Positions 1-9,032 are shown, counted from the first letter of the stretch. The stretch is 32,584 nt of DNA from CAYLMM01 sp964384825 (GCA_964384825.1 CAYLMM010000032.1:1-32584); one strand, 5' to 3'. Numbers and translations: made by a program. Notes: generated from the sequence alone by a model not told the origin.

Positions 1-20
1 CACCGAACTTCTTGCGGCCT

Positions 21-47
21 CTCACCCGGAGCAGGCTTTCCGGTGAG
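21..47. other. Imperfect hairpin in leader region
   Basis: Bases 21-30 and 39-47 are complementary over nine pairs with one bulged C, around an eight-base loop. No T-run follows, so it is a weak terminator candidate for a gene left of the window, or a structured leader for the next gene. Nothing else is recognisable in bases 1-129. Confidence 0.3.
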
Positions 48-129
48 ATCGAGGGGGGCGGTCCTGTTCCTGGGCCGTGTGGCCGATCCCCGCTCGTGAG
101 CCGTCGCCCGGGCGCCAGGCGGATTTGAT

Positions 130-158
130 TTGCCGGGATGTCGGGGCGAGCTTACTAT
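130..158 (+). promoter_or_regulatory. Candidate sigma70-type promoter
   Basis: TTGCCG at 130-135 and TACTAT at 153-158 are separated by 17 bases. The predicted transcription start near 165 would leave almost no leader before the ATG at 169, so either that gene is nearly leaderless or the promoter mainly serves the outer-membrane protein gene at 576. Confidence 0.4.
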
Positions 159-168
159 AGCCGCCATC

Positions 169-489
169 ATGATGCGCCGACCCGCATTCCGCCGCTGCTG
201 CGCCAGGAACACGTTCCTGGCTCTTTTGGCGTTATGGGGGCTTTTGGCTTTCGATGCCGAGCACATCGTGTTCCACCTTCGCGGCGACGATGTTCTCGAC
301 GCCCACGACGCGGGCTCCCACTCCGGATGGGACGGCGTCCGCTTCCACACCGGCACTCTGGCCGAGGCCGTCTTCGTCGTTCCGCCGCCGCCCCGTCCCC
401 GGGTCGCCAGGCTGAACGCCGACCGTCCCCTGCGGATCGACGGCATCCCGCTGCTGGTGCCCGATTCCCGCGCTCCTCCCGCCGCCTGA
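169..489 (+). CDS. Small hypothetical membrane-anchored or secreted protein
   Basis: This 106-residue protein is not recognised. It starts with a basic stretch (MMRRPAFRRCC) followed by a hydrophobic segment (about residues 17-28, LALLALWGLLAF), consistent with a signal peptide or N-terminal anchor. A His/Asp-containing middle (HIVFHLRG, DAHDAGSHSG) and a Pro-rich part follow. The overlapping frame is a run of Arg/Pro/Ser typical of non-coding GC-rich DNA, which supports this frame. A TTG 39 bases upstream is in frame, but the ATG pair at 169/172 places the charged N-terminus correctly. The gene ends 86 bases before an outer-membrane protein gene of the zinc-regulated type, so a role in metal handling at the envelope is possible but unproven. 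Confidence 0.5.
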   Translation: MMRRPAFRRCCARNTFLALLALWGLLAFDAEHIVFHLRGDDVLDAHDAGSHSGWDGVRFHTGTLAEAVFVVPPPPRPRVARLNADRPLRIDGIPLLVPDSRAPPAA

Positions 490-575
490 CGGTTCGCGAT
501 TCCGTTTGTGGACGCGCCCCGCATCGCCGCGGAGCGCTACGTCGAACATTGCCATCAAGCATACAGGAGCGGAAC

Positions 576-1700
576 ATGCCCAAGATCATGCGCGGGATCG
601 CCTTGGCGGCGATCCTGACGACGTCGTTGTCCGCCGGGGCCGCCTGGGCCCATGCCGGGAGCGGGTCCGTCGAGGATGCCCGCCTGATGAATCCAGGGAT
701 CAGCGCCAACGTCCTTTTCGTGGGAGAATTTTCCCGGGACATCGATTCTGCCGATGCCAACGGCAGCCGTCTGCAGGAGGCAGAATTGCAATTGGTCTCC
801 GAGGTCGATCGTTACTGGAACGCCGACGTCATCTTCGCCTTCGCGCCCGGGGTCGGCGGCGAGGACGACGAGGCCGGCGTCGAACAGGCCGTTCTGGTGA
901 ACCGGTCGCTGCCCGCCGGCCTGGGCCTGCGGCTCGGCAAGTTCTTCCTGCCTTTCGGCAAGCACGCGCCGCTGCACGGACACGATTTCGCTTTCGTCAA
1001 CGCGCCGGCGCCGGTGCGGGCGTTCCTGGGCGATGACGGCCCGACCGACGTGGGCGCCGAGTTGGTCTGGACGCCCCCGCTGCCCTGGCATTCCGAATTG
1101 ACGGTCTACGGGATCGACGGGCGCAACGACATCATGGACTCCGAAAGCCGCGATATGGGTTGCGGCGCCCGGCTGAGCAATGAATGGCGAATCGGTGGCG
1201 GCGGCGAGATGGAACTGGGCTTCTCGGGGCTGACCGGTCCGGTCGCGTCGGGCGAAGACCTGCTCGGAGACATCGACGGCCGTCTGGACATGTACGGAGC
1301 CGATCTGAGCTACAATTGGGCTTCTCGGACCGGGGAGCAGGGCCCGGCCCTGAGCGCGACCTGCGAGTTCCTGCTGCCGGATCCCGAAGGCGCCGAGGGC
1401 GATCCCTGGGGTCTTTACGGCATCCTGCAGTACCGCTTCCACCGCAACTGGTGGCTGGGCCTGGGCGCGGGTACGGTCAACGATTCCTGGCGCACGATCG
1501 CCGCCGACGGCGGGGACTACGGCGACCGGCTGCGCGACTACCGCGAATACAAGGCGAACCTGACGCTGGCATCGGACGAGCTCTGGTCGCTGCGCGCCGA
1601 GATCTCCTATCTGGAGGATGCGGCCGGCGACTACGAGGATCTGCGCGTCGCGGCGCAGTGGAGCTTCACCATCGGAGCGCACTCGCACGATCACCACTAG
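576..1700 (+). CDS. Outer-membrane beta-barrel protein, zinc-regulated-like family
   Basis: The 374-residue product begins with a clear signal peptide (MPKIMRGIALAAILTTSLS, probable cleavage after AWA near residue 24). The ATG at 576 is preceded by AGGAG. The mature part starts with NPGISANVLFVGEFSRD and contains RLGKFFLPFGKHAPLHGHDF followed by a V-N-x-P segment. This is the arrangement I know from proteins annotated as zinc-regulated outer-membrane proteins: a short plug-like start, then alternating beta strands. Strand-like segments continue to the C-terminus (AAQWSFTIGAHSHDHH). The His-rich tail HSHDHH could bind zinc or a similar metal. The likely role is a metal-related channel or surface protein. 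Family membership is from pattern memory, and the substrate is not shown by the sequence. Confidence 0.7.
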   Translation: MPKIMRGIALAAILTTSLSAGAAWAHAGSGSVEDARLMNPGISANVLFVGEFSRDIDSADANGSRLQEAELQLVSEVDRYWNADVIFAFAPGVGGEDDEAGVEQAVLVNRSLPAGLGLRLGKFFLPFGKHAPLHGHDFAFVNAPAPVRAFLGDDGPTDVGAELVWTPPLPWHSELTVYGIDGRNDIMDSESRDMGCGARLSNEWRIGGGGEMELGFSGLTGPVASGEDLLGDIDGRLDMYGADLSYNWASRTGEQGPALSATCEFLLPDPEGAEGDPWGLYGILQYRFHRNWWLGLGAGTVNDSWRTIAADGGDYGDRLRDYREYKANLTLASDELWSLRAEISYLEDAAGDYEDLRVAAQWSFTIGAHSHDHH

Positions 1701-1718
1701 CGCGGATGCATTCGCGAG

Positions 1719-1746
1719 AAGGCCCGCCGCACGAGCGGCGGGCCTT
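1719..1746. terminator. Bidirectional hairpin terminator
   Basis: A perfect 12-bp stem (AAGGCCCGCCGC, loop ACGA, GCGGCGGGCCTT) lies between the convergent ends of the outer-membrane protein gene (1700) and the aldo/keto reductase gene (1773). It can serve both strands. Confidence 0.8.
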
Positions 1747-1772
1747 CGTAGGTCCGATTCCCGGCGCGGAGC

Positions 1773-2765
1773 CTAGCGCCAGTTCTGCGGCGGCTGGGGC
1801 TTGTTCTCGAGGATGCCCTCGATGCGCTCCATCACGGCTTCGTCCAGCTTCTCGGCGACCTCGGCGGCCTTCATGTTCTCGACCACCTGCTCGGGCCGCG
1901 AGGCGCCGGTGATCACGGTGCTGACGCGCGGATTCTTCAGGCACCAGGCGATCGCCAACTGGGCCCGCGTGCAGCCCAGTTCCTCGGCCACCGCCGCCAG
2001 CGCCTTGACCTTGGCCAGCTTCTCGTCCTTCTGCGGGCCCAGCACGAAATCCGTCAGCCAGCCGTAGCTCTCCAGGGCCAGCCTGCTGTCGGGCGGCACC
2101 CCGTCGTCGTACTTGCCGGTCAGCAGACCGCTGGCCAGCGGGCTCCAGATGGTCGTGCCCAGCCCGAAGTCGCGGTACAGCGGCGCGTACTCCACCTCCA
2201 CCCGCTCGCGATGCAGCATGTTGTACTGCGGCTGCTCCATCGTCGGCGGGATCAGGCGCTCGGCGCGGGCGATCTCGTAGGCCTGGCGGATCTGCTCGGC
2301 GCTCCACTCGCTGGTGCCCCAGTAGAAGGCCAGGTTGTCGTCGAGGATGCGGTTCATGCTCTGGACGACCTCGAGCATCGGCGTCTCGGGATCCGGCCGG
2401 TGGCAGTAGATCAGATCCACGTAGTCCAACTGCAGCCGTTCGAGCGCCGCCCAGGTCCCCTCGAGGATGTGCTTGCGCGAAAGCCCCCGCTGGTTCACGC
2501 CCTGGCCGCCCCAGAAGATCTTGGTCGAGACGACGTAGTCGGTCCGGTCCCAGCCGGCCTTCTGCAGGACGTGGCCCATGATCGTCTCGGCCTTGCCGTC
2601 GGCGTAGACCTCGGCGTTGTCGAAGAAGTTCACGCCGGCTTCCCGGGCGGCGGCCATGCATTCGTGGGCGGGGCCGGTGTCCATCTGGTCGCCGAAGGTG
2701 ACCCAGGCGCCGAAGGACAGGGCGGATATCTTCAGACCGGAGTCGCCGAGATGGCGGTATTCCAT
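1773..2765 (-). CDS. Aldo/keto reductase, potassium-channel beta-subunit-like (AKR6 type)
   Basis: This 330-residue TIM-barrel oxidoreductase uses NADPH to reduce aldehydes or ketones. The catalytic tetrad is visible as D49 and Y54 (FFDNAEVYADG), K82 (STKIFW) and H122 (YCHRPD). The segments KIFWGG...NQRGLSRKHI and the following GTWAALERLQLDYVDL closely match the Kv-beta/YghZ branch. Near the C-terminus, AIAWCLKNPRVSTVITGAS and the following PEQVVEN form the usual coenzyme-binding part. The start at 2765 is chosen because AGAAAGGA lies upstream and MEYRHLGDSGLKISALSFG is the family's normal N-terminus. A longer frame continues upstream but has low-complexity Arg-rich content. It is convergent with the outer-membrane protein gene. 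Its physiological substrate cannot be told. Confidence 0.95.
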   Translation of the reverse strand: MEYRHLGDSGLKISALSFGAWVTFGDQMDTGPAHECMAAAREAGVNFFDNAEVYADGKAETIMGHVLQKAGWDRTDYVVSTKIFWGGQGVNQRGLSRKHILEGTWAALERLQLDYVDLIYCHRPDPETPMLEVVQSMNRILDDNLAFYWGTSEWSAEQIRQAYEIARAERLIPPTMEQPQYNMLHRERVEVEYAPLYRDFGLGTTIWSPLASGLLTGKYDDGVPPDSRLALESYGWLTDFVLGPQKDEKLAKVKALAAVAEELGCTRAQLAIAWCLKNPRVSTVITGASRPEQVVENMKAAEVAEKLDEAVMERIEGILENKPQPPQNWR

Positions 2766-3094
2766 GGCGGGATCCTTTCTGTGCGGAATCCGATTGCGTC
2801 GGCTGATCGTTCTGCGTCCGGACAAGATAACTGTCTTCCATCTTCGTTGCGACCGTGGAATACCGCGCAGAAGCCCCCGGCAGGCGCCGCGACCAACCGG
2901 TTCCGCTGTTCCCTCGCGCCCGTTGTTGATACCGGTCAAGGGACCGCAATTATGCGCCGGATCAGGGCGCCGGCAGGTGATAGGTCGCGGCGCCGGCCGA
3001 GGGCTTCGGCGGGCTATGCGACTGAAAGGTACGGAATCCGCGCCGGCCGCAAAAGTCCGCGCAGGTCGTTGGAGGCGGCGCAGGGGGGATGTGT
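2766..3094. other. Intergenic region without recognised gene
   Basis: This spacer of 329 bases separates the aldo/keto reductase start from the end of the arsC-like gene. Frames through it are Arg/Pro/Gly-rich and look non-coding. GACA-AGATAAC-TGTC around 2820-2834 is a short imperfect dyad that could be part of an operator for the reductase gene, but no well-spaced promoter is convincing. No RNA gene is seen. Confidence 0.5.
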
Positions 3095-3532
3095 TCAGGG
3101 ATCGACGGCCCCGGCCGGAGCCTCGGCGGAGAAGAATGCCGCGATTCTCAGCCGCAGATCGTCGCGGACCTTGCGGAAGGCTTCCAGCCGCTGCGGTTCT
3201 CCGCCCTCCACGGCGGCCGGATCGGGAAGGGGCCAGTGCAGGCGGAGCCGGCAACCGAGCGAGGCCGGGCAGACCTCGTCCGCGCAGAGGGTGATCGCCG
3301 TGTCGACGGGCGCATCGTCGAAATCGCTGACGCCGCTGGAGCGGTGGCCGGAGATGTCGATGCCGATCTCGCGCAGGACGGCCACGGCCTCGGGGCGCAC
3401 CGCGGTCGGCGAGGAGCCGGCCGAGGCGACCGCGACGCCGGCCGGCGCCATCGCGCGGGCCAGCCCCTCGGCCATCTGGCTGCGCGCCGAGTTGGCCACG
3501 CAGAGAAAGAGAATCAAGCGGTTATCGGGCAA
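3095..3532 (-). CDS. arsC: Arsenate reductase / low-molecular-weight phosphotyrosine phosphatase family protein
   Basis: The 145-residue product is of the LMW-PTP fold used by thioredoxin-coupled arsenate reductases. The P-loop CX5RS is present near the N-terminus (C11 to S18, FLCVANSARSQMAEGLARAM). A general-acid motif follows later (HWPLPDPA). Two more Cys (C83 and C88 in TLCADEVCP) match the redox relay pair of the ArsC branch, which favours arsenate reduction over protein dephosphorylation. The TTG start at 3532 is chosen because GGGAGGA lies just upstream and the core then begins a few residues later, as is usual. An in-frame ATG at 3604 would add 24 Arg/Gly-rich residues. No arsenic efflux or ArsR gene is adjacent. 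The exact substrate is inferred. Confidence 0.82.
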   Translation of the reverse strand: MPDNRLILFLCVANSARSQMAEGLARAMAPAGVAVASAGSSPTAVRPEAVAVLREIGIDISGHRSSGVSDFDDAPVDTAITLCADEVCPASLGCRLRLHWPLPDPAAVEGGEPQRLEAFRKVRDDLRLRIAAFFSAEAPAGAVDP

Positions 3533-3622
3533 GGATCCTCCCGTTCCGTTCCGGTTCCGGTCGAGGAAAGGGACGGCTCGTTCACCGACCGGTCTTCGTC
3601 GCATCCGCCTCACGGTCGGCCC

Positions 3623-3651
3623 ATGATAGAACCGCGCTCGGGATCTGTCAT
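3623..3651 (-). promoter_or_regulatory. Candidate promoter for the arsC-like gene
   Basis: Read on the minus strand, ATGACA (3651-3646) and TATCAT (3628-3623) are separated by 17 bases. The predicted start is near 3616, giving a leader of about 84 bases to the TTG start at 3532. Confidence 0.5.
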
Positions 3652-3672
3652 CCGATGGCGGATCGGTTGGGG

Positions 3673-3701
3673 TTGCCAAATCGAATCCCATGCTGCATTG
3701 T
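3673..3701 (+). promoter_or_regulatory. Weak candidate promoter for the carboxylase operon
   Basis: TTGCCA at 3673-3678 and CATTGT at 3696-3701 have a 17-base spacer, 70 bases before the carboxyltransferase start. The -10 match is poor. Confidence 0.3.
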
Positions 3702-3770
3702 CCGTGGTTCGCCCGGGCGGTTCCAGACGTGCGTCCGCGGCGACCAGGTGACAACCGGGAGCGATCAACG

Positions 3771-5315
<1,545 letters not shown>

Positions 5316-5333
5316 AGGGCCGGGGGAAGCGAT

Positions 5334-5645
5334 ATGGACGAGCTGAAGAAACTGCACGTCGACGGCACGGACTACCAGACGCGCCTGACCCGCAAGTACG
5401 CCGCGCGCGCCGATTGGCGGCGGCCCGATCCGAGCCAACTGCGGTCGGTCATTCCCGGCCTGGTGCTCGAGGTGAAGGCCAAGCCCGGCCAGAAGGTGCG
5501 CCGCGGCGACGTGCTGCTGGTGCTCGAGGCCATGAAGATGCAGAACCCGGTGGCGGCGCCGCGCGACGGCGTGGTCGCCGCGGTGGCCGTGACCGCGGGG
5601 CAGACCATCCCGAAGAACACCCTGCTCTTCGAATTCGAGAAATGA
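5334..5645 (+). CDS. Biotin carboxyl carrier protein of acyl-CoA carboxylase
   Basis: The 103-residue protein carries a single biotinyl/lipoyl domain (about residues 36-101). The biotinylation motif is EAMKMQ, with K68 as the attachment lysine, 35 residues from the end as expected. The first 35 residues are charged (DELKKLHVDGTDYQTRLTRK) and resemble the linker found in carriers that partner with PccB/MmdA-type subunits. GGGGGAAG precedes the ATG at 5334. It sits 18 bases after the carboxyltransferase gene and 7 bases before the HD-domain gene, so the three are probably co-transcribed. It shuttles carboxybiotin between a biotin carboxylase encoded elsewhere and the carboxyltransferase. Confidence 0.93.
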   Translation: MDELKKLHVDGTDYQTRLTRKYAARADWRRPDPSQLRSVIPGLVLEVKAKPGQKVRRGDVLLVLEAMKMQNPVAAPRDGVVAAVAVTAGQTIPKNTLLFEFEK

Positions 5646-5652
5646 GCCCGTC

Positions 5653-6255
5653 GTGGTGACCAAGGACGGATTGCCGGCGGACCTGCTGCCCGGGGGCGCG
5701 GGTTCGCCGCTTTTGCGCGCCTGGTTCGAGGCGGCCCATCTCAAGCAGCTCTTCCGGCAGGGATGGCTCAAGCGCGGCGTTGCGCCCGAGCGGTGCGAGA
5801 GCGTCGCGGAGCATTCCTTCGGCGTGGCGCTGCTCTGCCTGCTGCTGCTCGACTCCCGCGAAGACGGCCTCGACCGCGAGAAGGTCCTGCGCCTGGCCCT
5901 GGTCCACGACCTGGGCGAGATCCACGCCGGCGACATCACTCCGGTCGACGGCGTGCCGGCGGACGAGAAGTCCCGCCGCGAACGCGAGGCGGTCCGCCGC
6001 ACCCTCGGCGGGCTGCCGGGCGGCGACGGGCATCTGGCCGCCTGGGAGGAATACGAGGCCGGCGCGACTCCCGAGGCCCGCTTCGTCCGCCAGGTCGACC
6101 GGCTGGAGATGGGATTGCAGGCGGGAATCTACGAGCATCAGGGATTGCTCGATCCCGAAGAATTCCTGGGCTCGGCCGACCGGGCGCTCGAGGATCCGCA
6201 GCTGCGCGACCTGTTCGCCGAACTGCTGCGCCTGCGTCCCGGCCGCGGCGATTGA
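5653..6255 (+). CDS. HD-domain hydrolase, 5'-deoxynucleotidase (YfbR/HDDC2-like)
   Basis: This 200-residue metal-dependent phosphohydrolase probably removes phosphate from 5'-deoxynucleoside monophosphates. HD-domain ligands are visible as H54 (ESVAEHSFGVALL), H85-D86 and E89 (LVHDLGEIHAGDI) and D149 (RQVDRLEMGLQAG). The segment LKQLFRQGWLKRGV (residues 30-43) is the usual lead-in of this subfamily. The start is GTG at 5653, immediately followed by a second GTG at 5656, and either may be used. The gene lies 7 bases after the biotin carrier gene, so it is probably translated from the same message, although a functional link to the carboxylase is not evident. It converges on the cupin lipoprotein gene. 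Confidence 0.9.
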   Translation: MVTKDGLPADLLPGGAGSPLLRAWFEAAHLKQLFRQGWLKRGVAPERCESVAEHSFGVALLCLLLLDSREDGLDREKVLRLALVHDLGEIHAGDITPVDGVPADEKSRREREAVRRTLGGLPGGDGHLAAWEEYEAGATPEARFVRQVDRLEMGLQAGIYEHQGLLDPEEFLGSADRALEDPQLRDLFAELLRLRPGRGD

Positions 6256-6297
6256 CCGTCCCGCGCGCCGGTTTGCCGCCCGCCGATACGCCGACGA

Positions 6298-6315
6298 CCC
6301 GGGCGCGGGCCCGGG
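6298..6315. terminator. Possible GC-rich hairpin between convergent genes
   Basis: CCCGGGC, loop GCGG, GCCCGGG forms a perfect 7-bp stem between genes ending at 6255 (+) and 6349 (-). No T-run follows, so intrinsic termination is uncertain. Confidence 0.3.
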
Positions 6316-6348
6316 CCGTCTCCGGCGGACGCCTCCGGTGTCACGAGA

Positions 6349-7092
6349 TCAATTCTTCCATTCGCAGACCAGGTACCGCGCCTCGGCGGCGCCGATGTTC
6401 TCGACCGAGTGCGTCTCCATGTCGTGCCAGTGGGCCTCGCCGACGGCGAAGGACTCGGTGGCCGCCTGCTCTTCGCCGGCGATGAACTTCACCTCGACGT
6501 CGGTCAGGGCGTACATCACCCGGCCGGTCCCTTCGTGCGAAGGCAGGACGGCGCCGGGCGCCAGGACGAAGGACATCAGCCGCGCGTGGTCGTTCTCGAA
6601 GATGACTTCGGAATGGTCCGGCGCGATGTGGGTGATGTCCTGCTCCTCGCCCCGCACGGGGGCCTCGAGCAGCCGCGAACGTTTCCGTTCGAAGACCACG
6701 AAGCGAGCCTCGGTCTCGCCGATGTTCACGATGGAGTGATCTCCGGCGTCGTGCCAGTGGACCTGGCCGGCGGCCATGTCCTGCGCGCCGGTCGCGCCCT
6801 CGGCGGTGAAGCGGATCCGGTAGTCGTTCAGCGAGTACACGACCCGGTCGCGGCCGTGGTGGGGGGGCAGGGAATCGCCGGGCGCGAGGTGGAATCCGGC
6901 CACCCGCACGTAATCGTTCTCCAGGATCAGGTCGACTTGGTCGGGCACGGACCGGGCGATGTCGGTGACCACGCCCGCGGTCTCCGCCGGGGCGGGCGGC
7001 GTTTGCTCTTGCTGTTGCCGTCCGCCGTCGCCGCAGCCGAAGACGGCCAGGGACAGGGCGGCCAGGATCGCGAGCCAGGCGCATCGTTTCAT
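6349..7092 (-). CDS. Lipoprotein with two tandem cupin domains
   Basis: The 247-residue product has a lipoprotein signal peptide with lipobox Cys C20 (LAVFGC), followed by a Gly/Gln/Pro-rich tether to about residue 45. Two homologous cupin-like units follow (about residues 53-137 and 161-246). Each begins with a [LI]ENDxxR motif (ILENDYVR, IFENDHAR), then LAPGxxLPxH (H78/H79; H186) and a [VA]HWHD block (H112, H114; H221, H223) with a further His (H119, H228). These are plausible metal ligands in both halves, so both domains look active or at least binding-competent. No enzymatic activity can be assigned. GGAGGGAAC precedes the ATG at 7092. The protein probably sits in the periplasm, anchored to a membrane. 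Confidence 0.85.
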   Translation of the reverse strand: MKRCAWLAILAALSLAVFGCGDGGRQQQEQTPPAPAETAGVVTDIARSVPDQVDLILENDYVRVAGFHLAPGDSLPPHHGRDRVVYSLNDYRIRFTAEGATGAQDMAAGQVHWHDAGDHSIVNIGETEARFVVFERKRSRLLEAPVRGEEQDITHIAPDHSEVIFENDHARLMSFVLAPGAVLPSHEGTGRVMYALTDVEVKFIAGEEQAATESFAVGEAHWHDMETHSVENIGAAEARYLVCEWKN

Positions 7093-7151
7093 TTTGTTCC
7101 CTCCAGGATCGTTCTGCTACTCGGCCATGCGGTCGGAGCCTGGAGTCAACC

Positions 7152-7178
7152 ATAATCGAAAATGCTCAATTGAATCAA
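7152..7178 (-). promoter_or_regulatory. AT-rich candidate promoter for the cupin lipoprotein gene
   Basis: Within an otherwise GC-rich spacer, an AT-rich segment contains, on the minus strand, TTGATT (7178-7173) and GATTAT (7157-7152) with a short 15-base spacer. The predicted start would be about 55 bases upstream of the gene. Confidence 0.3.
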
Positions 7179-7242
7179 CGGAGAGTTTCGCCGGTCGGCC
7201 GGAGGCCCAAGGACGGCCTACGCTGGCGCCGTCGGCCGCGGT

Positions 7243-8202
7243 TCACGGGCGGAAGATGGTCTTGACCGATCCCCAGGTCGGTTCCGGCGGCGGGGGATCG
7301 TCGGGATCGTCCGGATCGTCCGGATCGTCGGGATCGTCCGGATCGTCGGGATCGTCCGGGCCGCCGAGCAGCCCGGCCGCAGCGACCATCGCGTCGCGGA
7401 ACAGCGGCGCGACCGCCAGGTTCGCCGCTTCGTTGGGATGGGAATCGGTCTCGCTCGCCCTGCGGTATTCCTCGCGCAGCATATTGCCCTGATCCGAGCC
7501 GTCGTCGGGGCGGGCCAGGGCGTCGAAGAGGTCGAAGGACGCGATGTTCGGCTGTCCTTCGAGATAATCGGCTCCGCAGAGCCAGGTCGCGAAGTTCCGC
7601 GCCCGGGCCGCGGCGGCGGAATTCGTCCGTTCCGGACGCAACGGGGGCTGGCTGACCACGACGAACACGTGGTCGGGATGGGCGGCGAAGACGTCGCGCA
7701 TCTGCAGATACCATTGCTTGCGCTGCGCCAGCTCGTCGTCGGTGCCGATGTCCGAAGCCGGATAGCAGGACTTGAAGGCGATCACCCGGTGGTTGGTCAG
7801 GATGGAATCGCGGGCGGCGGCCGCGGTTTCGTCGTCGGCGGTCCACAGCCTGTACAGTCCGTCCGGATCGGTGTTGTCGCCGGGGATGGCGTAGTCGCGG
7901 CCGAGCAGCGCACCGTCGGGTCCGCGCAGGCCGCGCTCGTTGTAGTCGTGATCCCAGAACTCGTAGACGACCGAATCGGCTTCGCCGCTGGCGGCCAGCA
8001 GGCCGCGCACGTCGCCCTGGTCGATCAGGTATCGGCCGGTGGAGTGGTGCAGGAAGAACAGGTTTCGCACCGGGACGTCGTCCGCGATGCACGGCGCGAC
8101 CCCGCCGAAGATCGCGAGCAACGGCAGGGCCAGGGCCAACGCCAGGGCCGAGGCGGCCGGCATGCCGTTTTCCGGTGAATCCGATTTCGTTCCGAACCGC
8201 AT
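7243..8202 (-). CDS. Secreted SGNH/GDSL-like hydrolase with Pro-Asp-Asp linker
   Basis: The 319-residue product has a hydrophobic signal segment (about residues 15-33) and probable cleavage near residue 40 (APCIADD). The mature part starts with RNLFFLHHSTGRYLI, where S54 is a candidate nucleophile. A DSHPNEAANL block around residue 255 resembles the Asp-x-x-His pair of SGNH hydrolases. The middle contains VFVVVSQPPLRPERT, a block III-like strand. From about residue 282 there are seven PDD units and a PPPPEP stretch, then the tail TWGSVKTIFRP. This tail behind a flexible spacer looks like a sorting or anchoring signal, although none is known to me with certainty. The start at 8202 has GGGGGTAG upstream; an in-frame ATG at 8163 is an alternative. 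The substrate is unknown. Confidence 0.68.
   Translation of the reverse strand: MRFGTKSDSPENGMPAASALALALALPLLAIFGGVAPCIADDVPVRNLFFLHHSTGRYLIDQGDVRGLLAASGEADSVVYEFWDHDYNERGLRGPDGALLGRDYAIPGDNTDPDGLYRLWTADDETAAAARDSILTNHRVIAFKSCYPASDIGTDDELAQRKQWYLQMRDVFAAHPDHVFVVVSQPPLRPERTNSAAAARARNFATWLCGADYLEGQPNIASFDLFDALARPDDGSDQGNMLREEYRRASETDSHPNEAANLAVAPLFRDAMVAAAGLLGGPDDPDDPDDPDDPDDPDDPDDPPPPEPTWGSVKTIFRP
7295..7357. repeat. Seven 9-bp tandem repeats encoding (Pro-Asp-Asp)7
   Basis: Seven perfect-phase units of GGATCGTC[CG] lie inside the SGNH-like gene. They vary only at the wobble base of the Pro codon. Such a 9-bp array can gain or lose units without a frameshift, so linker length may vary between strains. 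Confidence 0.95.
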
Positions 8203-8291
8203 CGCTACCCCCGCCGGTTGACGCCCAGTCTATCATTGGTTCTTGACCGCCGCACCCCCGGGATCGGATCTTCGGCGCGAAAGGCGGTGTC

Positions 8292-9017
8292 ATGGACGCA
8301 TTGGTTCGCATGCTGCAGGAATCGCGCCACGCCGTGGTCTTCACCGGCGCCGGCGTTTCGACCCTCTCCGGGATCCGCGATTTCCGCGGAAAAGACGGCA
8401 TCTACAAGGAATTCGACGCCGACAGGCTGTTCTCGATCGACCAGTTCCGGGCCGATCCGGCCTACTACTACCGTCACGCCCGCGACTTCATCTACCGGCT
8501 CGACGAGAAGGAGCCGAGCCTGGTGCATCGGGAATGCGCCCGGCTCGAACGGATGGGGATCGTCAAGGCGGTCATCACCCAGAACATCGACATGCTGCAC
8601 CAGCGGGCCGGTTCGCGCGAGGTGATCGAGGTGCACGGATCGCCGACCGTCCACCGCTGCCCGGGCTGCGGAACCGCCTTCGATTTCGCCGCGATCAAGA
8701 AGCAGGTCTTCGCCGACGGCCTGCCGCGCTGCGATCGCTGCGGCGGGGTTCCCAAGCCGGAGATCACCTTCTTCGGCGAGATGCTGCCCGTCGAGGCGCT
8801 GAACCGCGCGGAGCGGGAGTCGCGCGCGGCCGATCTGATGGTGGTGCTGGGATCGTCGCTGGTGGTGCAGCCGGCGGCGAGCCTGCCGGTGCTGGCGGTG
8901 CGCGGCGGAGCCGACCTGGTGATCGTCAACGACGGGGCGACGCCGCTCGACGGCTACGCGGCCTGGCGCGGGGACGATCTGCAGGCCTGCTTCGCCCATC
9001 TGGCCGAGGCGCTCTGA
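8292..9017 (+). CDS. cobB: NAD-dependent protein deacylase, sirtuin (Sir2 family)
   Basis: This 241-residue enzyme removes acyl groups from lysine side chains, using NAD. All Sir2 motifs are present: GAGVSTLSGIRDFRG (residues 19-33), TQNID (96-100), catalytic H115 (EVHGS) and a zinc site of C123/C126 and C147/C150. PEITFFGE and LGSSLVVQPAA follow. The GIRDFRGKDGIY segment resembles the bacterial class exemplified by Thermotoga Sir2. AAGGCGG precedes the ATG at 8292. The gene is divergent from the SGNH-like gene (89-base spacer) and convergent with sodB. No partner acetyltransferase is adjacent. Confidence 0.95.
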   Translation: MDALVRMLQESRHAVVFTGAGVSTLSGIRDFRGKDGIYKEFDADRLFSIDQFRADPAYYYRHARDFIYRLDEKEPSLVHRECARLERMGIVKAVITQNIDMLHQRAGSREVIEVHGSPTVHRCPGCGTAFDFAAIKKQVFADGLPRCDRCGGVPKPEITFFGEMLPVEALNRAERESRAADLMVVLGSSLVVQPAASLPVLAVRGGADLVIVNDGATPLDGYAAWRGDDLQACFAHLAEAL

Positions 9018-9032
9018 TTCCGGCCGCGGCGC

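Noticed and set aside
1..168. Cobalamin or metal riboswitch before the outer-membrane protein genes
   Set aside because: I looked for a B12-box-like or other conserved riboswitch core and found none; only one simple hairpin is present.
2810..2840. Promoter for the aldo/keto reductase gene (TTATCT with a possible upstream TCGCAA)
   Set aside because: The -35 match and 16-base spacing are too weak to list as a feature. The dyad is only mentioned under the intergenic entry.
3533..3604. Longer arsC-like protein from the ATG at 3604
   Set aside because: It would add 24 residues rich in Arg and Gly ahead of the core. The TTG at 3532 has a better ribosome site and gives the normal family length.
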